A stretch of 64,000 bases of DNA. Origin: Raffaelea ambrosiae. Taxonomy: Eukaryota > Ascomycota > Sordariomycetes > Ophiostomatales > Ophiostomataceae. The stretch spans positions 1,365,182-1,429,181 of the forward strand of contig PCDI01000002.1 of NCBI GenBank assembly GCA_002778195.1, read 5' to 3'. Made by a program: the position numbers and the translations under genes. The notes beneath the pieces were generated by a model. That model was given only the letters and a program-made list of their open reading frames with translations. It searched no databases and was not told where the DNA came from. This document shows, piece after piece, positions 21,928 to 32,854 of the stretch. The first letter of the stretch is position 1, and the number at the start of each line of letters is the position of its first letter.

Positions 21928-24251
21928 ATGGACAGACAGGATAAAAAGGCGGCGGGGGCGCGCGCGGGCAGCTCGAGTGGCGGACGGTCCCCAGGACGAT
22001 CCCCAGGACGACCCCCAGGACGACCCCCAGGACGACCACGAAGCCCCCAGACAAGATTCGCACGCCTCCCGGACAGCCCTGCCGAGACCGAACACCTGCT
22101 CAGCGCCTTCCCGTCGTCGTCGCGCTCTTCCTCGCCCCCGCCAAGCAGCAGCAGCCGCCATCGCCGACGCAGCGACAGCATCGACAGCATCGACAGCATG
22201 GGCCGGGACGAGACCCCCCCCCGGGTCGACGAGACCCCCCCCGTGGCCGACGAGCGCGGCCTCGAGGACGCCGACGCCGCGCTGGCGCGCCGGGTCCTGC
22301 GCAAGATCGACTTCCGCCTGGTGCCGCTGATCTTTGTCACCTGCAACTTCTTCTTCATGGACAAGACCATCCTGGCCAGCGCCGCCGTGTTCAAGCTCCG
22401 GCAAGATACAGTACGTCCGGGGGGCCCCGCCGGCCTCGCTGTCGCGCAACCCTGTCCCTCTCCATAGCCATTGTACACTCTTGCAGAAGAGCAACCCGGC
22501 CCGGCACTGACAGCCCCAGCATCTCGTCGGCCAGCAGTACAGCTGGGTCTCCAGCGTCTTCTACTTTGGCTACCTCCTGTGGATGTATCCCACCACCCTG
22601 CTGGTGGCCCGCCTCCCCATCGGCCGCTACATGTTCGGCAACACCCTCGTCTGGGGCGCCCTCGTGGCCCTGACGGCGGCCTGCACCAACTACGGCGGTC
22701 TCATCACCGTCCGGTTCCTGCTCGGCGTGGCCGAGGCCACCATCAACCCGGCACACATGTTGTAAGCTGCCAGTGTCCACGCCCATTCCTCCTCACTGTT
22801 CCTTGCTGTTCCTTGCTGTTCCTTGCTGTTCCTTGCTGTTCCTTGCTGTTCCTTNNNNNNNNNNNNNNNNNNNNNNNNNNNNNNNNNNNNNNNNNNNNNN
22901 NNNNNNNNNNNNNNNNNNNNNNNNNNNNNNNNNNNNNNNNNNNNNNNNNNNNNNNNNNNNNNNNNNNNNNNNNNNNNNNNNNNNNNNNNNNNNNNNNNNN
23001 NNNNNNNNNNNNNNNNNNNNNNNNNNNNNNNNNNNNNNNNNNNNNNNNNNNNNNNNNNNNNNNNNNNNNNNNNNNNNNNNNNNNNNNNNNNNNNNNNNNC
23101 TGTTCCTTGCTGTTCCTTGCTGTTCCTTGCTGTTCCTTGCTCTGTTACTTACCCCCCCCAGCATCACCTCAACTTGGTACACCCGCGACGAGATCCCCGT
23201 CCGCACCGGCATCTGGTTCATGGGCAACTCCCTCGGCGGCATCATCAGCAACCTCTTTGCCTACGGCGTCGGCCACATCGAGGACAACATCCACCCCTGG
23301 CGCTGGATGTACATCATCCTCGGCATCGCCACCTTCCTCTGGTCGTTTGGCGTCTGGGCCGTCCTGCCCAACAGCATCTCCGACGCCCGCTTCCTGACCG
23401 AGGAGGAGCGCCGGTTCGCGCGCGACCGCGTCGTCATTGCCGGCACCGGCTCGACCGAGCGCACCGTCTTCCGCTGGGACCAGCTGGCCGAGTGCCTCGC
23501 CGACCCCAAGACCTGGCTCATCTTTGCCATCTGCCTGTGCATGCAGATCCCCAACGGCGGCACCCAGAGCTTCGGCAACCTGGTCATCACCTCGTTCGGC
23601 TTCTCCTCGCTCAACTCCACCCTCATCCAGATCCCGGCCGGCGTCATCTCCGCCGTCGCCATCGGCCTGACCGGCTGGGCCGCCGGCCGCTTCCACGACG
23701 TGCACCTGTTCATGATCATCCTCGTCGTGCTGCTGCCCATCGCCGGCAGCGCCATCATCTACGCCCGCGCCCACGTCTCCAAGGGCGTCCAGCTGTTCGG
23801 CTACTTCCTGCTGGCCCCCGGCCCCGCGCCCATGCCGCTGCTCATGTCCTTTGTCCAGGCCAACTTCAAGGGCGTCACCAAGAAGATGAGCATCACCGCC
23901 ATCCTCTTCTTTGCCTACTGCGCCGGCAGCATCGCCGGGCCCCAGCTCTTCCAGGCCGACCAGGCCCCCACCTACAACTCCGCCTTCTTGGGCATCATGG
24001 TCTGCTACTCGCTGGCCGTCGCCATGGCCCTGGCCCTGCGCTTCTACCTCGTGTGGCTCAACGCCAAGCGCCAGCGCGAGGAGGGCGTCGTCGGCAGCGG
24101 CTCCGGCGGCGGCGCCGTGGCCGGCGGCAAGGTCGTCGACATCCACCACGCGTCGGACGTGGCCGGCATCGTCCACGACGTCGCCCTGCGGCCCGAGGAC
24201 TACGAGGACGTGACGGACGGCAAGACCATTGGCTTCCGCTACCGTCTTTGA
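21928..24251 (+). CDS. Dal5/ACS-type MFS transporter 1
   Basis: Three exons, 21928-22410, 22520-22761 and 23162-24251 (donors GTACGT and GTAAGC, acceptors CAG), give 604 residues. A later in-frame start at 22198 (MGRDETPPR) would give 514, closer to the usual 480-530, so the N-terminus is uncertain. The region before it is Arg/Pro/Ser-rich and contains a 12-bp tandem repeat encoding PGRPPGRP. Core features are RKIDFRLVPLIF, HLVGQQYSWVSSVFYFGYLLW, RFLLGVAEATINPAHM and SMWY-like STWYTRDE, the pattern of allantoate-permease/anion:cation symporters with 12 membrane segments. These import small organic anions or their derivatives across the plasma membrane. Intron 2 contains a minisatellite and an assembly gap. 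Confidence 0.88.
22795..23142. repeat. 10-bp intronic minisatellite (CTGTTCCTTG) around a gap
   Basis: At least five perfect units on the left (to 22854) and four on the right (from 23100) of the N gap, all inside intron 2 of transporter 1. True copy number is hidden by the gap. Confidence 0.95.
22855..23099. other. Assembly gap (245 N)
   Basis: Run of N within the intronic 10-bp repeat array. Confidence 1.
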
Positions 24252-24897
24252 AGAGCATGATTTGGAATGGGAAGGAAATTGCGAGGAAATTGCGAGGAAA
24301 TTTCGAGGAAATTTCGAATAAACGTGTATGTAGAGAACGATGGGGTGTCGCTATACCCTGGTAATATATGCACGCCTTGGCTTGTCGAGCCAATGGCACC
24401 CGTGGCATTCTCCTATGATCCCGACGAACCCCAACGAATGCGACACGCCACAGCCGCGTCCGTATGCAAACACCTGTTCGGATCAGCCAGGGATACGTGG
24501 AAGAGTCGATACCAAGAAAACGGGGGGGGGATTAGCCGTGGCTCCATCCAAAGTTTCCCACTCGGATTGCACACAGGGCAAGTCCATTTTATTGTCCGTC
24601 TCTCTTCCAATTAGCCTCCTTTCGGGTCAATGGGCCTGGGCTTGCCATCATTCGCGCTCGTTCACGGAGCCCCCCCTATCAGCCTATTTTCTCCGTAGAC
24701 TTGGCCGCAGGCGACTTTCCGCAGGCACGGATGGGTTCATGGCATAGGATGCCGCCTTCTGTTCATTATTGAGCTTTCTTTTATTTGTCAGGAACAAACG
24801 TATATAACATGGGTGTCCCACCCAACACGGGCTGTCTGTCCCTGTCCGTCCTCTGCAAGCACGCCGACCGAGCTCACCAGACACCCATCCACACACC
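24252..24897. other. Intergenic, holds promoter of the modular secreted protein
   Basis: No gene seen. A short direct repeat (GAGGAAATT/GCGAGGAAATT, about 24274-24317) lies just after transporter 1, probably in its 3' untranslated region. Confidence 0.5.
24801..24808 (+). promoter_or_regulatory. TATA box of the modular secreted protein gene
   Basis: TATATAAC, 97 bp before the ATG at 24898, a normal fungal spacing. Confidence 0.55.
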
Positions 24898-26769
24898 ATG
24901 ATCGCTCCGTTTCTGCAGCAGCTGCTGCTGCTGGCTGCGTCGGCCGTCGGGCCGGTCGCGGCGCAGAATCCACCGTCCAGGCCGATCCAAGATGGCTGCA
25001 CGCTGCGCTCCTTCACCATGCCCAGCTGGTACGTGGACGACGTGCGCGTGGCCGGCACCAACGTCTCCTTCCACATCCGCAACCGGGCCACCAACGACAC
25101 CGCGACGCTCGCCTGCCGCGCCACGGGCCCCGGCTGGAACGCGTGCTCCCCCGCCGCCGGAAACGCCTCCGCCCACGACGCGGCTGTCCGTGCCTCCATC
25201 CAGCTCGGCAACGGCACCGCCGCCCGCGTCCTGGTCAACCAAACATGGTCTTGTACGGACCGCCAGGCCTCGCCGCCGTAGGTGCTCGTCCCACGTCGCG
25301 GTGGCGGACTCTGTCCGCCGAACACGCAAGCATAGCCCTCCTGGCCTTGACCGCCGTCGCTGACACGCACAGGCTGACCTTTGCCGCCGTCGGGAACCAC
25401 TCCGTGCCGCTGCCTTGCCCGGCGGGCGCGGCGGGCGCGGCGTGCACCGCCGCACCCAGCGCGCCCCTGCTCGTCCGGGGCTCGCTCCTCGCGCCCGTCA
25501 CCATCACGCCGGCCTACGCGGCCGGCCCGGCGGGCCACGGCCGGTCCGGGTGCCGGGCCGCCGCGGCGACCCCGTCGTGGCGCCTGGACACCATCAACTA
25601 CCTGAACCTGACCGGCGACGGCATCTCGGCCGTCTCGTCGCAGAGCTTCACCCTGCAGCTCGTCAACCCGGCCATCGACTACCACGCCAGCTGCATGGCC
25701 GGCGTGTTTCCCACCGACCGCATGTCCAACAGCAACGCCTCGTCGTCGTCGGAGTCGTCGTCGTCCGGCGGGGCCTTCCACGTCGCCTGCACGGGCAACG
25801 AGTTTGGCGCGCTCGGCAGCGACCGGTACCATCTGCAGACCGAGGCCGCGTTCGACCCCGTCACGTATCGCTTTTCCGTGAACCAGACCTGGTACTGCGA
25901 CGACGCCGACCCAGCCAAGCCGTAAGTGCGCGACCTCCCTGTCCACGTTTTTTTTTTTCCTTTTTTTTTTTTTTTGTTGACACGCTCCTCATCCATCCCC
26001 AGTCTGGCCATCACGGCCACCGGCAGCCAGGTGCTCCCGCTCAGCTGCACCGACGCGCCGCTGGACGGCATCACCGCGGGCCACGCCACGGCCTGCGGCA
26101 CCAACGCCTCGGTCACGGTCCCCGGCCGGCTCCTCGGCGAGACGGCGCTGCCGCCCTACTCCATCGAGGACCCCGTGCCCCAGCCCGACGGCTGCACGCT
26201 GTCCTCGGTCCTGCATCCCACCTGGCAGTTCAGCGCGTTCGAAGTGGACCAGACCAACGGCACCGGCGGCAACGGTACCGGCAGCAGCACCGGCGGCGTC
26301 TCCGGCCTCAGCTTCAACGTGATCCTGCAGACCGACAACCCGGGCTTCCAGTTTCCCATCAGCATCGCCCAGGGCGACCGCGTCGATGGGTCGCCGTCGT
26401 CGCCGTCTTGGTACCACTGCCGCATTGGCGGCGGCGGCGACGACGGCCAGACGCTGTGGCCGTATGCCTGCCGCTTGGCCTACACGCCGTCGACCCAGCA
26501 GCTGTTGCTGCAGGCCGACTGGTACTGCAGCGATCTGGATCCGGACCATCCGTGAGTGCCCGTCCCCCACCCCCTCCCTCTGCGCATGGCCCACTCACAG
26601 TCCGTCCAGACTCTCCTTCAGCGGCGTGTCGACCACCACCGTCCAAACCCCCCTGGCCTGCGAGGCAAGCAACGGCGTGTCCCACTGCGCGTCCAACGAC
26701 ACGTCCGTTTCGTGGACCGCCCCGATCACCAATGTGTCGTGGCGTACGGTGGCGGCGGCGAGCGGGTGA
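24898..26769 (+). CDS. Secreted protein of repeated exon-sized modules, unknown function
   Basis: Four exons, 24898-25277, 25373-25921, 26003-26551 and 26610-26769 (donors GTAGGT, GTAAGT, GTGAGT), give 545 residues. Exons 2 and 3 are each exactly 549 bp and all three introns are phase 2. Each splits a Pro codon in the same context, just after a WYCxDxDPxxP-type motif and before a hydrophobic LxFxxxG strand. Junction prolines are residues 127, 310 and 493, spaced 183 apart. The N-terminus is a signal peptide (1-22). Each module has a Trp near its start (PSW, PTW), paired cysteines, many N-glycosylation sequons and a Trp-Cys or Trp-Tyr-Cys end; exon 4 is a shortened unit. I know of similar Cys/Trp-patterned secreted fungal proteins but cannot name a family. 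No GPI signal or membrane segment. It sits between two transporters near GH105. Confidence 0.8.
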
Positions 26770-26987
26770 TGCATGCAAGGTGCACACGTGATACGAGACC
26801 ATGGGAAAAAGAGGGAGAATCTGGTGGGACTACATGCGATTACGTAGTTTGTGCGTGAGAAGGGAGGTCATATTCTCACAGGACAGTGAGGCACGTGTTG
26901 TTGATCAAAGTACGACTGCAATACGACGGCAGGGCTTCTCGTATTCTTAATATTCCCGTCTATCTTGTTCTCTTTGTGGTTGGCCAG

Positions 26988-29036
26988 CTAGAAAATATAC
27001 CGAAAGTTGGCGTTCTCGCGGTCCGTCAAGTCATCAAAGGCCCGTGTCAGGGCTGGGTCGTAGGGCTGGACGGCATCCTTCTTGGCGTTTTGGTTCTTGA
27101 GATACCAGCGCAGCGAGGCGATGACGAAGACCAGCAGCGTGTAGCAGCCGAGGTGGGTAGAGAAGGCAATGAAATACCGCGGCGCGTCACGGGACAGGAA
27201 CACCTGGGGGCCTACAGAGGTCAGCGGGGGGGGAGGAAGAAAGAAGGGAGAAGAAAAGAAGGAAGAAGGAAGAAGGAAAGAACGGAAGAAGGAAAGAAAG
27301 AAAGAAGGAAGAAAGAAAGAAGGAAAAAGAAGATAAAAAGAAGGAAGAAGAAAGAAAGAAAGAAGAAAGAAAGAAAGGGAAAAAAAGTAAGAAGGAAGAA
27401 GGAAAGAAAGAAAGAATGAGAGAAAGGGAGAAAAAGAAAACGAAAATAAAAGAAAGAAAGAAAGAAAGAAAAAAAATACGCACCAACGGCAGCCGCCACC
27501 GCCCAGGAAACAAAATTGCAGGTAATGACAACCGACTTCTTGGTCTGGCCGGCCACGTTGCGGCTGATCATGGACAGGGCCATGGTCTGGACGGACCAGA
27601 AGGACAGCGCAATGTAGTAGCTGATCAGCAGGCCGATGCGGGTGGCGTTGGTCGTGTTCTCGACGGTCATGAGCACAATGGTGCCGACAAAGGACGGAAT
27701 CACAAAGCAGCCCATCACAATCAGGTTCTGGCCCGTCTTCTTCACCAGGTACAGCGTCGTCAGCAGCACCAGGATGATGTAGAACCCCAGCACCATGGCC
27801 AGCAGCTGCGTCTGCAGCTCGGTAAAGTGGAAGCCCTGGATGATGATGGCCTTGAAGGCGCCCAGGCCGCTCGTCGGCAGCGTCGTGCACACCGACATCA
27901 GGCAGTAGCCCCAGGTCTGCGGGTCCAGCAGCGCCTCGATGGCCTGCTCCTTGCGGAACACCTTGTTCTGCAGGCTGGTCTGGTTCGCCCGCACGCGCTC
28001 CACCATCAGCCGCTTGTCGGCCTCGCTGTAGCACTTGGCGCGCATCGGCGAGTCGGGCATGTACACGAGGATGAACAGGCCCCAGAGCACCGTGGCGCCG
28101 CCGTACGTGATGAAGAGCGCCTGCCACGACTTGAGCGGGCCGTCCCGGATGAGCGCAAAGCAGTAGGCGATCAGGCCGCCCGCAATCTGCTGGCCGCCGT
28201 TCATCATGTACCTGTTGAGGGGGGGGGGTGAGCATAGCGAATAGAGGAACCAAGTCACTGACCAGAAAATCACCACGCCAGCCTGCTCCGAGCGCTTATA
28301 CCACATGGCACTATAGTTGTCAGCAAGCCATGCATGGAAACGGGGTGGTCGATCAAGAGAATGAACAGCCAGCACAAAAAGACACACCTCAAGAGAACAA
28401 ACGTCGGCTGGCAGCACGTCTCAAAGATGCCCAGCAGCGTCCGCACCACGACCAGGTGCGTAAACGTCGTGCAGGCCGCATGGCAGCCCAGAACGATGCC
28501 CTAGGCCAGGATGTTGAAGGCCAGATACTTGGCCAGGGGCACGCGCTGGATGATGTAGTTGGTCGGGTACTCGGCCGCCAAGATGGCAATATAGACGCAG
28601 GTCGTCAACCACGAGAACTATACAAAGAGGAAGCATTAGTATTTTTTGGTTCCTCGCTCCGCTCGTCTTCTTTTCTTTTTCCTCGCTTCTTCCTCGCTCG
28701 TACCTCCTGGCCAACAAGATGAGTGTCTTCTGGCATGTCCATGATGGCCACAAACGAAATCGTGCCCTTGTCCAGCGCCTGCAAAAAGTACGTCACCACC
28801 ATGACCACCAGGATCCGACGGTCAATCATCCGCTTCAGTCTCTTGTCGGTCTTCTCGTCGATCTCGATCTGCTGTGTCCCCGCATACTCGGCCACTTCGT
28901 GGTCGATGCGGCCATAGTCGGCGTCGCTCTTCTTGAGATCCGGCGATGCAGTCCTGGACATGAGCTCGACCTCCGGGGGGGCCACCTCGATGTCGGCATG
29001 GGCCACCTCGGCCGCATTGTCTTTGGGAGAGCCCAT
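26988..29036 (-). pseudogene. Dal5/ACS-type MFS transporter 2 with in-frame TAG
   Basis: Five exons with good splice sites: 28704-29036, 28388-28617, 28263-28310, 27484-28211 and 26988-27211, 521 codons in all. Exon 2 contains TAG at 28501-28503 (FNILA-stop-GIVLGCHAAC). The two other transporters in this window have Trp at that position (LVWG and LAWG), so a TGG-to-TAG change is the simplest explanation. The rest is intact: HLVGQEFSWLTT, YPTNYIIQRVPLAKY, YMMNGGQQIAGG, DPQTWGY and a normal C-terminus NANFRYIF. It is therefore either a very recent pseudogene, a strain-specific null allele or a sequencing error. The family transports small organic anions at the plasma membrane. It is divergent from, and shares a promoter with, the GH105 gene. 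Intron 4 holds a long purine tract on the plus strand. Confidence 0.75.
27230..27478. repeat. GA-rich polypurine tract in an intron
   Basis: About 250 bp almost without pyrimidines on the plus strand (AAAGAAGGAAGAA-type). It makes a CT tract in intron 4 of transporter 2 and could form triplex-type structures. Confidence 0.9.
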
Positions 29037-29922
29037 TCTGGTAGTCGGGCTGACAGAGAAAAGACGACTTGTTCGACTTATCGTGCTGTGTGTTGTTTAA
29101 AGGGGAGAAGAGACAAAGGAACGTCCAGACAACTGCTGGCAACGCATGCCCCCCCCCCCCTCCTCATCTTTTATTTTCCCCTTTTTTGTTCTTCTCCTTA
29201 TACACTCGACGTCCATGAGACGACACATGATGTCGCCCGTTAATGGACCGAAGGCCAAGACGAGACATCCTAGCTCCCCCCTCACTCCTCCCCCGTGTGG
29301 AGGACCATTACCCCATCTTTCGTCGTTTGTTTCCCCCACACCCCGGTCGTGTCCCCCCATTGTTCCCCCATCTTGGTCGTGTACACCGCGGCTTGGACTT
29401 CAGTCTAGCCCCAAAACAGCTACGCACCGGAAATACTATCCGGCCTGTTTCCCCCCTAAACCAAAGACAACCGGGTCGTTGCAACGGCAGTTGCATGGCG
29501 GCCATGGGAAAAGCGTCTTGTTCTGTCCAGGAATCGTATTGTTTTGTCTAGGCCGCCCCACTTGCATTGGCCGTGGACATTCGGCAGAGCTTGACCCGAT
29601 GCCCGATGTCAGCCCATACAACACCCGATGGCCGCGCTCGATCGATGCATGGCCCCTGTGCCGACGAGCCATATGCTCGCCGGTTAGTAAAGCGGCCCTC
29701 GGGCTTCGGGCCAGTCTACCAACGAAGCTCTGTCGAGCCAAGGACCGAGATCGCATTGGCCGTCCTCCTGCATGTTGACTTTATGATGCTGGGGGTTTCC
29801 GATTTTCTTGTCATTGGGAACGCGAGCAGGCAGCCAGAGAAACGTGGGAAACATAGAAAAGCTCTCCTCAAAGACAAAAAAAAAAAAAAAAACACAGTAA
29901 CGGAAAGGGCACACCATCCACC
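29037..29922. promoter_or_regulatory. Shared divergent promoter of transporter 2 and GH105
   Basis: 886 bp between two head-to-head starts. Contains C-rich and T-rich blocks and a 16-A run just before the GH105 ATG. No gene seen in it. Confidence 0.45.
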
Positions 29923-31218
29923 ATGACGCCCACCCCTCCGGCCACCACGGCCTCCGAGGTCCACGCCACGATCAACCTGCTCATCGACAAGCTCGTCTCG
30001 CTCCAGGACCGCGACGGCGCCTACATATACAAGCTGCCCAACGGCGGCACGCTCGACACCAAGAGCTGGAACGACGGCTGGGACTGGACCCATGGCGTCG
30101 GGCTCTACGGCATCTGGAAATACTACGAGCTGACCGGCCGCCCCGAGCTGCTGCAGACCATCCGCGACTGGTTCGCGCACAAGTTCTCCAGCACCGGCAG
30201 CACCGAGAAGAACATCAACACCATGTCCGTGTTCTTGACGCTGGCCTACGTCTACGAGGAGACCGGCGACCGCACGTACCGGCCGTGGCTCGAGGCCTGG
30301 GCCGAGTGGGCCATGCACGACCTGCCGCGCACCGAGTACGACGCCATGCAGCACATCACCTACGTCGCCGACAACGACCAGCAGCTGTGGGACGACACCC
30401 TCATGATGACCGCCCTGCCCCTCTGCAAGATCGGCCTGCTGCTCCACCGCCCCGACTACGTCGAGCAGGCCCTGCGCCAGACCCTCGTCCAGATCCAGTA
30501 CCTCTTCGACCGCACCACCGGCCTCTTCTTCCACGGCTGGCAGTTCGCCGACCCCGCCGCCGCCGCCGCCACCGCGACCCCGGCCCCGGCCGACGGCGCC
30601 GCCGTCGTCACCGGCCACAACTTTGCCGACGCCCGCTGGGCCCGCGGCAACAGCTGGCTGACCATTGTGCTCCCGGAGCTGCTGGAGCTGCTGGAGGACG
30701 ACGACGACAGACAGGCGAAAAACGAGAGTGCATCGTCCACATCCCCCGCCATGCTCGCCCTCCGCGGCTACCTCCTCAACACGCTCGAGGCCCAGTGCCG
30801 CGCCCTGGTGCCGCTGCAGGAGCCCGACAGCGGCCTCTGGCGCACGCTGCTCGACCACCCGGCCGCCGAGGGCTCGTATCCCGAGGCGTCTGCCACCGCC
30901 GGCTTTGCCTACGGCATCCTCAAGGCCCGGCGCAAGCGCTACCTGGCCGAGGTGCCGGGAGGGAACAGCCGGCGCGGGCAGGCAAGGATGACAACGACCT
31001 CGCACAACAAGACACGCACCTACGACGAGGTGGCCCGGGCCGCCATCCAGGCCGTCCTGGACAACGTGTCGCCCGAGGGCGAGCTGCTGCAGACGAGCTT
31101 CGGCACGGGCATGGGCAACACGCTGCAGTTCTACAAGGACATTGCCAAGACAGCCATGCCGTACGGCCAGGCCATGGCGATCATGGCGCTGGCCGAGTAT
31201 GCGCGAACCTTTTATTGA
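29923..31218 (+). CDS. GH105 unsaturated rhamnogalacturonyl hydrolase
   Basis: Single exon, 431 residues. GH105 enzymes remove the unsaturated uronic acid left on the non-reducing end of pectin (rhamnogalacturonan) fragments after lyase cleavage. Visible family motifs are NDGWDWTHGVG (50-60), the conserved Asp pair in WDDTLMM (157-158), and WARGNSW (239-245), with a six-hairpin-type helical layout throughout. There is no signal peptide, so it probably acts inside the cell on imported oligosaccharides, which fits the adjacent transporters. An Ala/Pro-rich insertion (211-226) and an acidic Asp/Lys/Ser stretch (about 262-276) look like loop expansions. The ATG at 29923 follows an A-rich leader and is the first in frame. 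Confidence 0.92.
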   Translation: MTPTPPATTASEVHATINLLIDKLVSLQDRDGAYIYKLPNGGTLDTKSWNDGWDWTHGVGLYGIWKYYELTGRPELLQTIRDWFAHKFSSTGSTEKNINTMSVFLTLAYVYEETGDRTYRPWLEAWAEWAMHDLPRTEYDAMQHITYVADNDQQLWDDTLMMTALPLCKIGLLLHRPDYVEQALRQTLVQIQYLFDRTTGLFFHGWQFADPAAAAATATPAPADGAAVVTGHNFADARWARGNSWLTIVLPELLELLEDDDDRQAKNESASSTSPAMLALRGYLLNTLEAQCRALVPLQEPDSGLWRTLLDHPAAEGSYPEASATAGFAYGILKARRKRYLAEVPGGNSRRGQARMTTTSHNKTRTYDEVARAAIQAVLDNVSPEGELLQTSFGTGMGNTLQFYKDIAKTAMPYGQAMAIMALAEYARTFY

Positions 31219-31588
31219 GCATGGGGTTTCTTTTTTTTCCTCTTTTTTCTCTTTTTTCTCTTTTTTCTCTTTTTTCTCTTTTTTTTCTTTTTGTTCTTTT
31301 TGTTCTTTCTTTTTCCTTCTTTTTTAGACTTTTTCACTGTTTTGTCTTTGGTTTCGGTTGGGATGAAAGAGCATAGAAAAAACACCAAGCAAACATAGAC
31401 GTCAGATATCAGGTCAATCAATCGTGGTGTAGAGTAGCCGGCACTTTTCCGACGTCAAGCCCGCCTTGTTGTTCCAACTCGTGCAAAAACATGTGCCTAG
31501 CTGGCTCCCCCCCTTGCCAGCCGCCTTGATCCTATCGGAACGCTCATATAGTACCGGATGGCATCTTTGACATTGCTGCCCTGACGTA
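31219..31588. other. T-rich 3' flank of GH105
   Basis: CTTTTTT-type repeats at about 31228-31325; no gene seen. Confidence 0.5.
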
Positions 31589-31876
31589 TCAGCGTGCTTG
31601 GGGTGCCAACGTGCAGTGCCGCAGCTGGCAGATCAGCTGGCTTTCGCCCGTGCCGCGCACCAAGGCCCCCAGGCTGCTCGTCTCGACAGCCACTGTGCGG
31701 TGATGAAAAAAATACGCAAATAGAAGATGCGATACCTGTTCTTCCATGCTGCGCCATGTCAGCCGCAGCGCAGCCATATCGTCGCGGTCCAGGAACCCAA
31801 GAAGAGAGTCCAGGAGCTCAGCAGGGAGCCTCACAGGCGGAGACGGCTTGCGGCCATGGTGGAAGAAAGGAGCCAC
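31589..31876 (-). pseudogene. F-box domain fragment
   Basis: About 95 residues. The stretch PPVRLPAELLDSLLGFLD followed by DDMAALRLTWRSMEEQV is a clear F-box start, then a VETSSLGALVR strand typical of fungal F-box proteins, then a stop. No in-frame ATG precedes it: the Kozak-like ATG at about 31856 is in another frame, and the upstream frame runs into a poly-A tract. The substrate-binding C-terminal part is absent. F-box proteins link targets to SCF ubiquitin ligases. This piece looks like a remnant or a mis-split exon. Confidence 0.5.
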
Positions 31877-32854
31877 GAGTGGAAAAGCAGGAATGGGAAG
31901 AAAGTCGTGTGTTTTTTTTTTTGTTTTTTTTTTTTAAAGAGAGAAAAAGTACACGATACCATCCACCGCCTTGCCTTAGAAAGGATGCGTTGACTAAGCT
32001 TGGCCTCTGTCGCTCCTTCCTTTAAGGCTTTCCAAACGAGGAAAGAACAGCTAGAACAGAACAGAACTAGAAACCCATAAACAAACTAAAACAAGGGTGA
32101 ACCAATGAAAGGACGTCCGGCAAAAAGCAAACAAATCAGACCAGTCACCAGATCTTCGAATTAGCTTCACGCGCCAACAAAAGCTACTGCAAAGTAGGTC
32201 GACCACAACTGCAAACAAGGCGCCATCGCCCAGCGGAAGCGATCCAGAAGGGCGTGAAGAGGCGATCGCCTGACGACGATGGCTCGCAGAACGCACTGGA
32301 GTTGAGCATGCACGAACGCGAGCATGGATCAATGTTTCGGAGACAGATTGCTTCTTTATATAACCAACTTGCTCACAAACGCTACGTGGCCCGCTTAGCC
32401 TTGCAAGTACGTAGAAGCTGTTCTCGTCAAAAACATACAGCATGGAGCTTGTTGATATAGATTCCAGTCAAGCCAGAGCACAATCACTCCACAGGAAGCT
32501 GCGATCCTCTTTGCCGTCTACATCTGATCGTCATTGTGAAAGATAGCATACAATTCGAACAGGCTACCATGATTGGCGCGGATCGCGGAAGGTTGCATCC
32601 TGAAAAGAGACCGATGGCACAAACTGCGGCCCTATTGCACCATCCGGAGAACACAGATACGCAATGGCCGGCGGGGCAGTTCCACGCGACAGTAGATAGA
32701 CTGGCTTCCCGGTTGATAGAAAAGCAGATCAGGTAACCATAGAACGTACTCCCTCGCCAAGAAAAATACCTTTGTTGAAAAGCTTGTTTGGGGAACCACC
32801 CAGGAACAACCCGTCTTTTGCGCATTTGAGTTTCTCCAAGTCGATCAAACAAAC
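31877..32854. other. Intergenic, promoter of transporter 3
   Basis: No gene supported; homopolymer T tracts at about 31912-31935. Confidence 0.45.

Noticed and set aside
31687..31729. Possible short intron (GTATCG...ACAG) in the F-box fragment
   Set aside because: Splicing it leads to an early stop and loses the SLGALVR strand that the unspliced frame keeps.
32540..32600. TTCGAA-containing stretch resembling a tRNA T-loop
   Set aside because: No acceptor or anticodon stems could be paired; no tRNA gene was recognised anywhere in the window.
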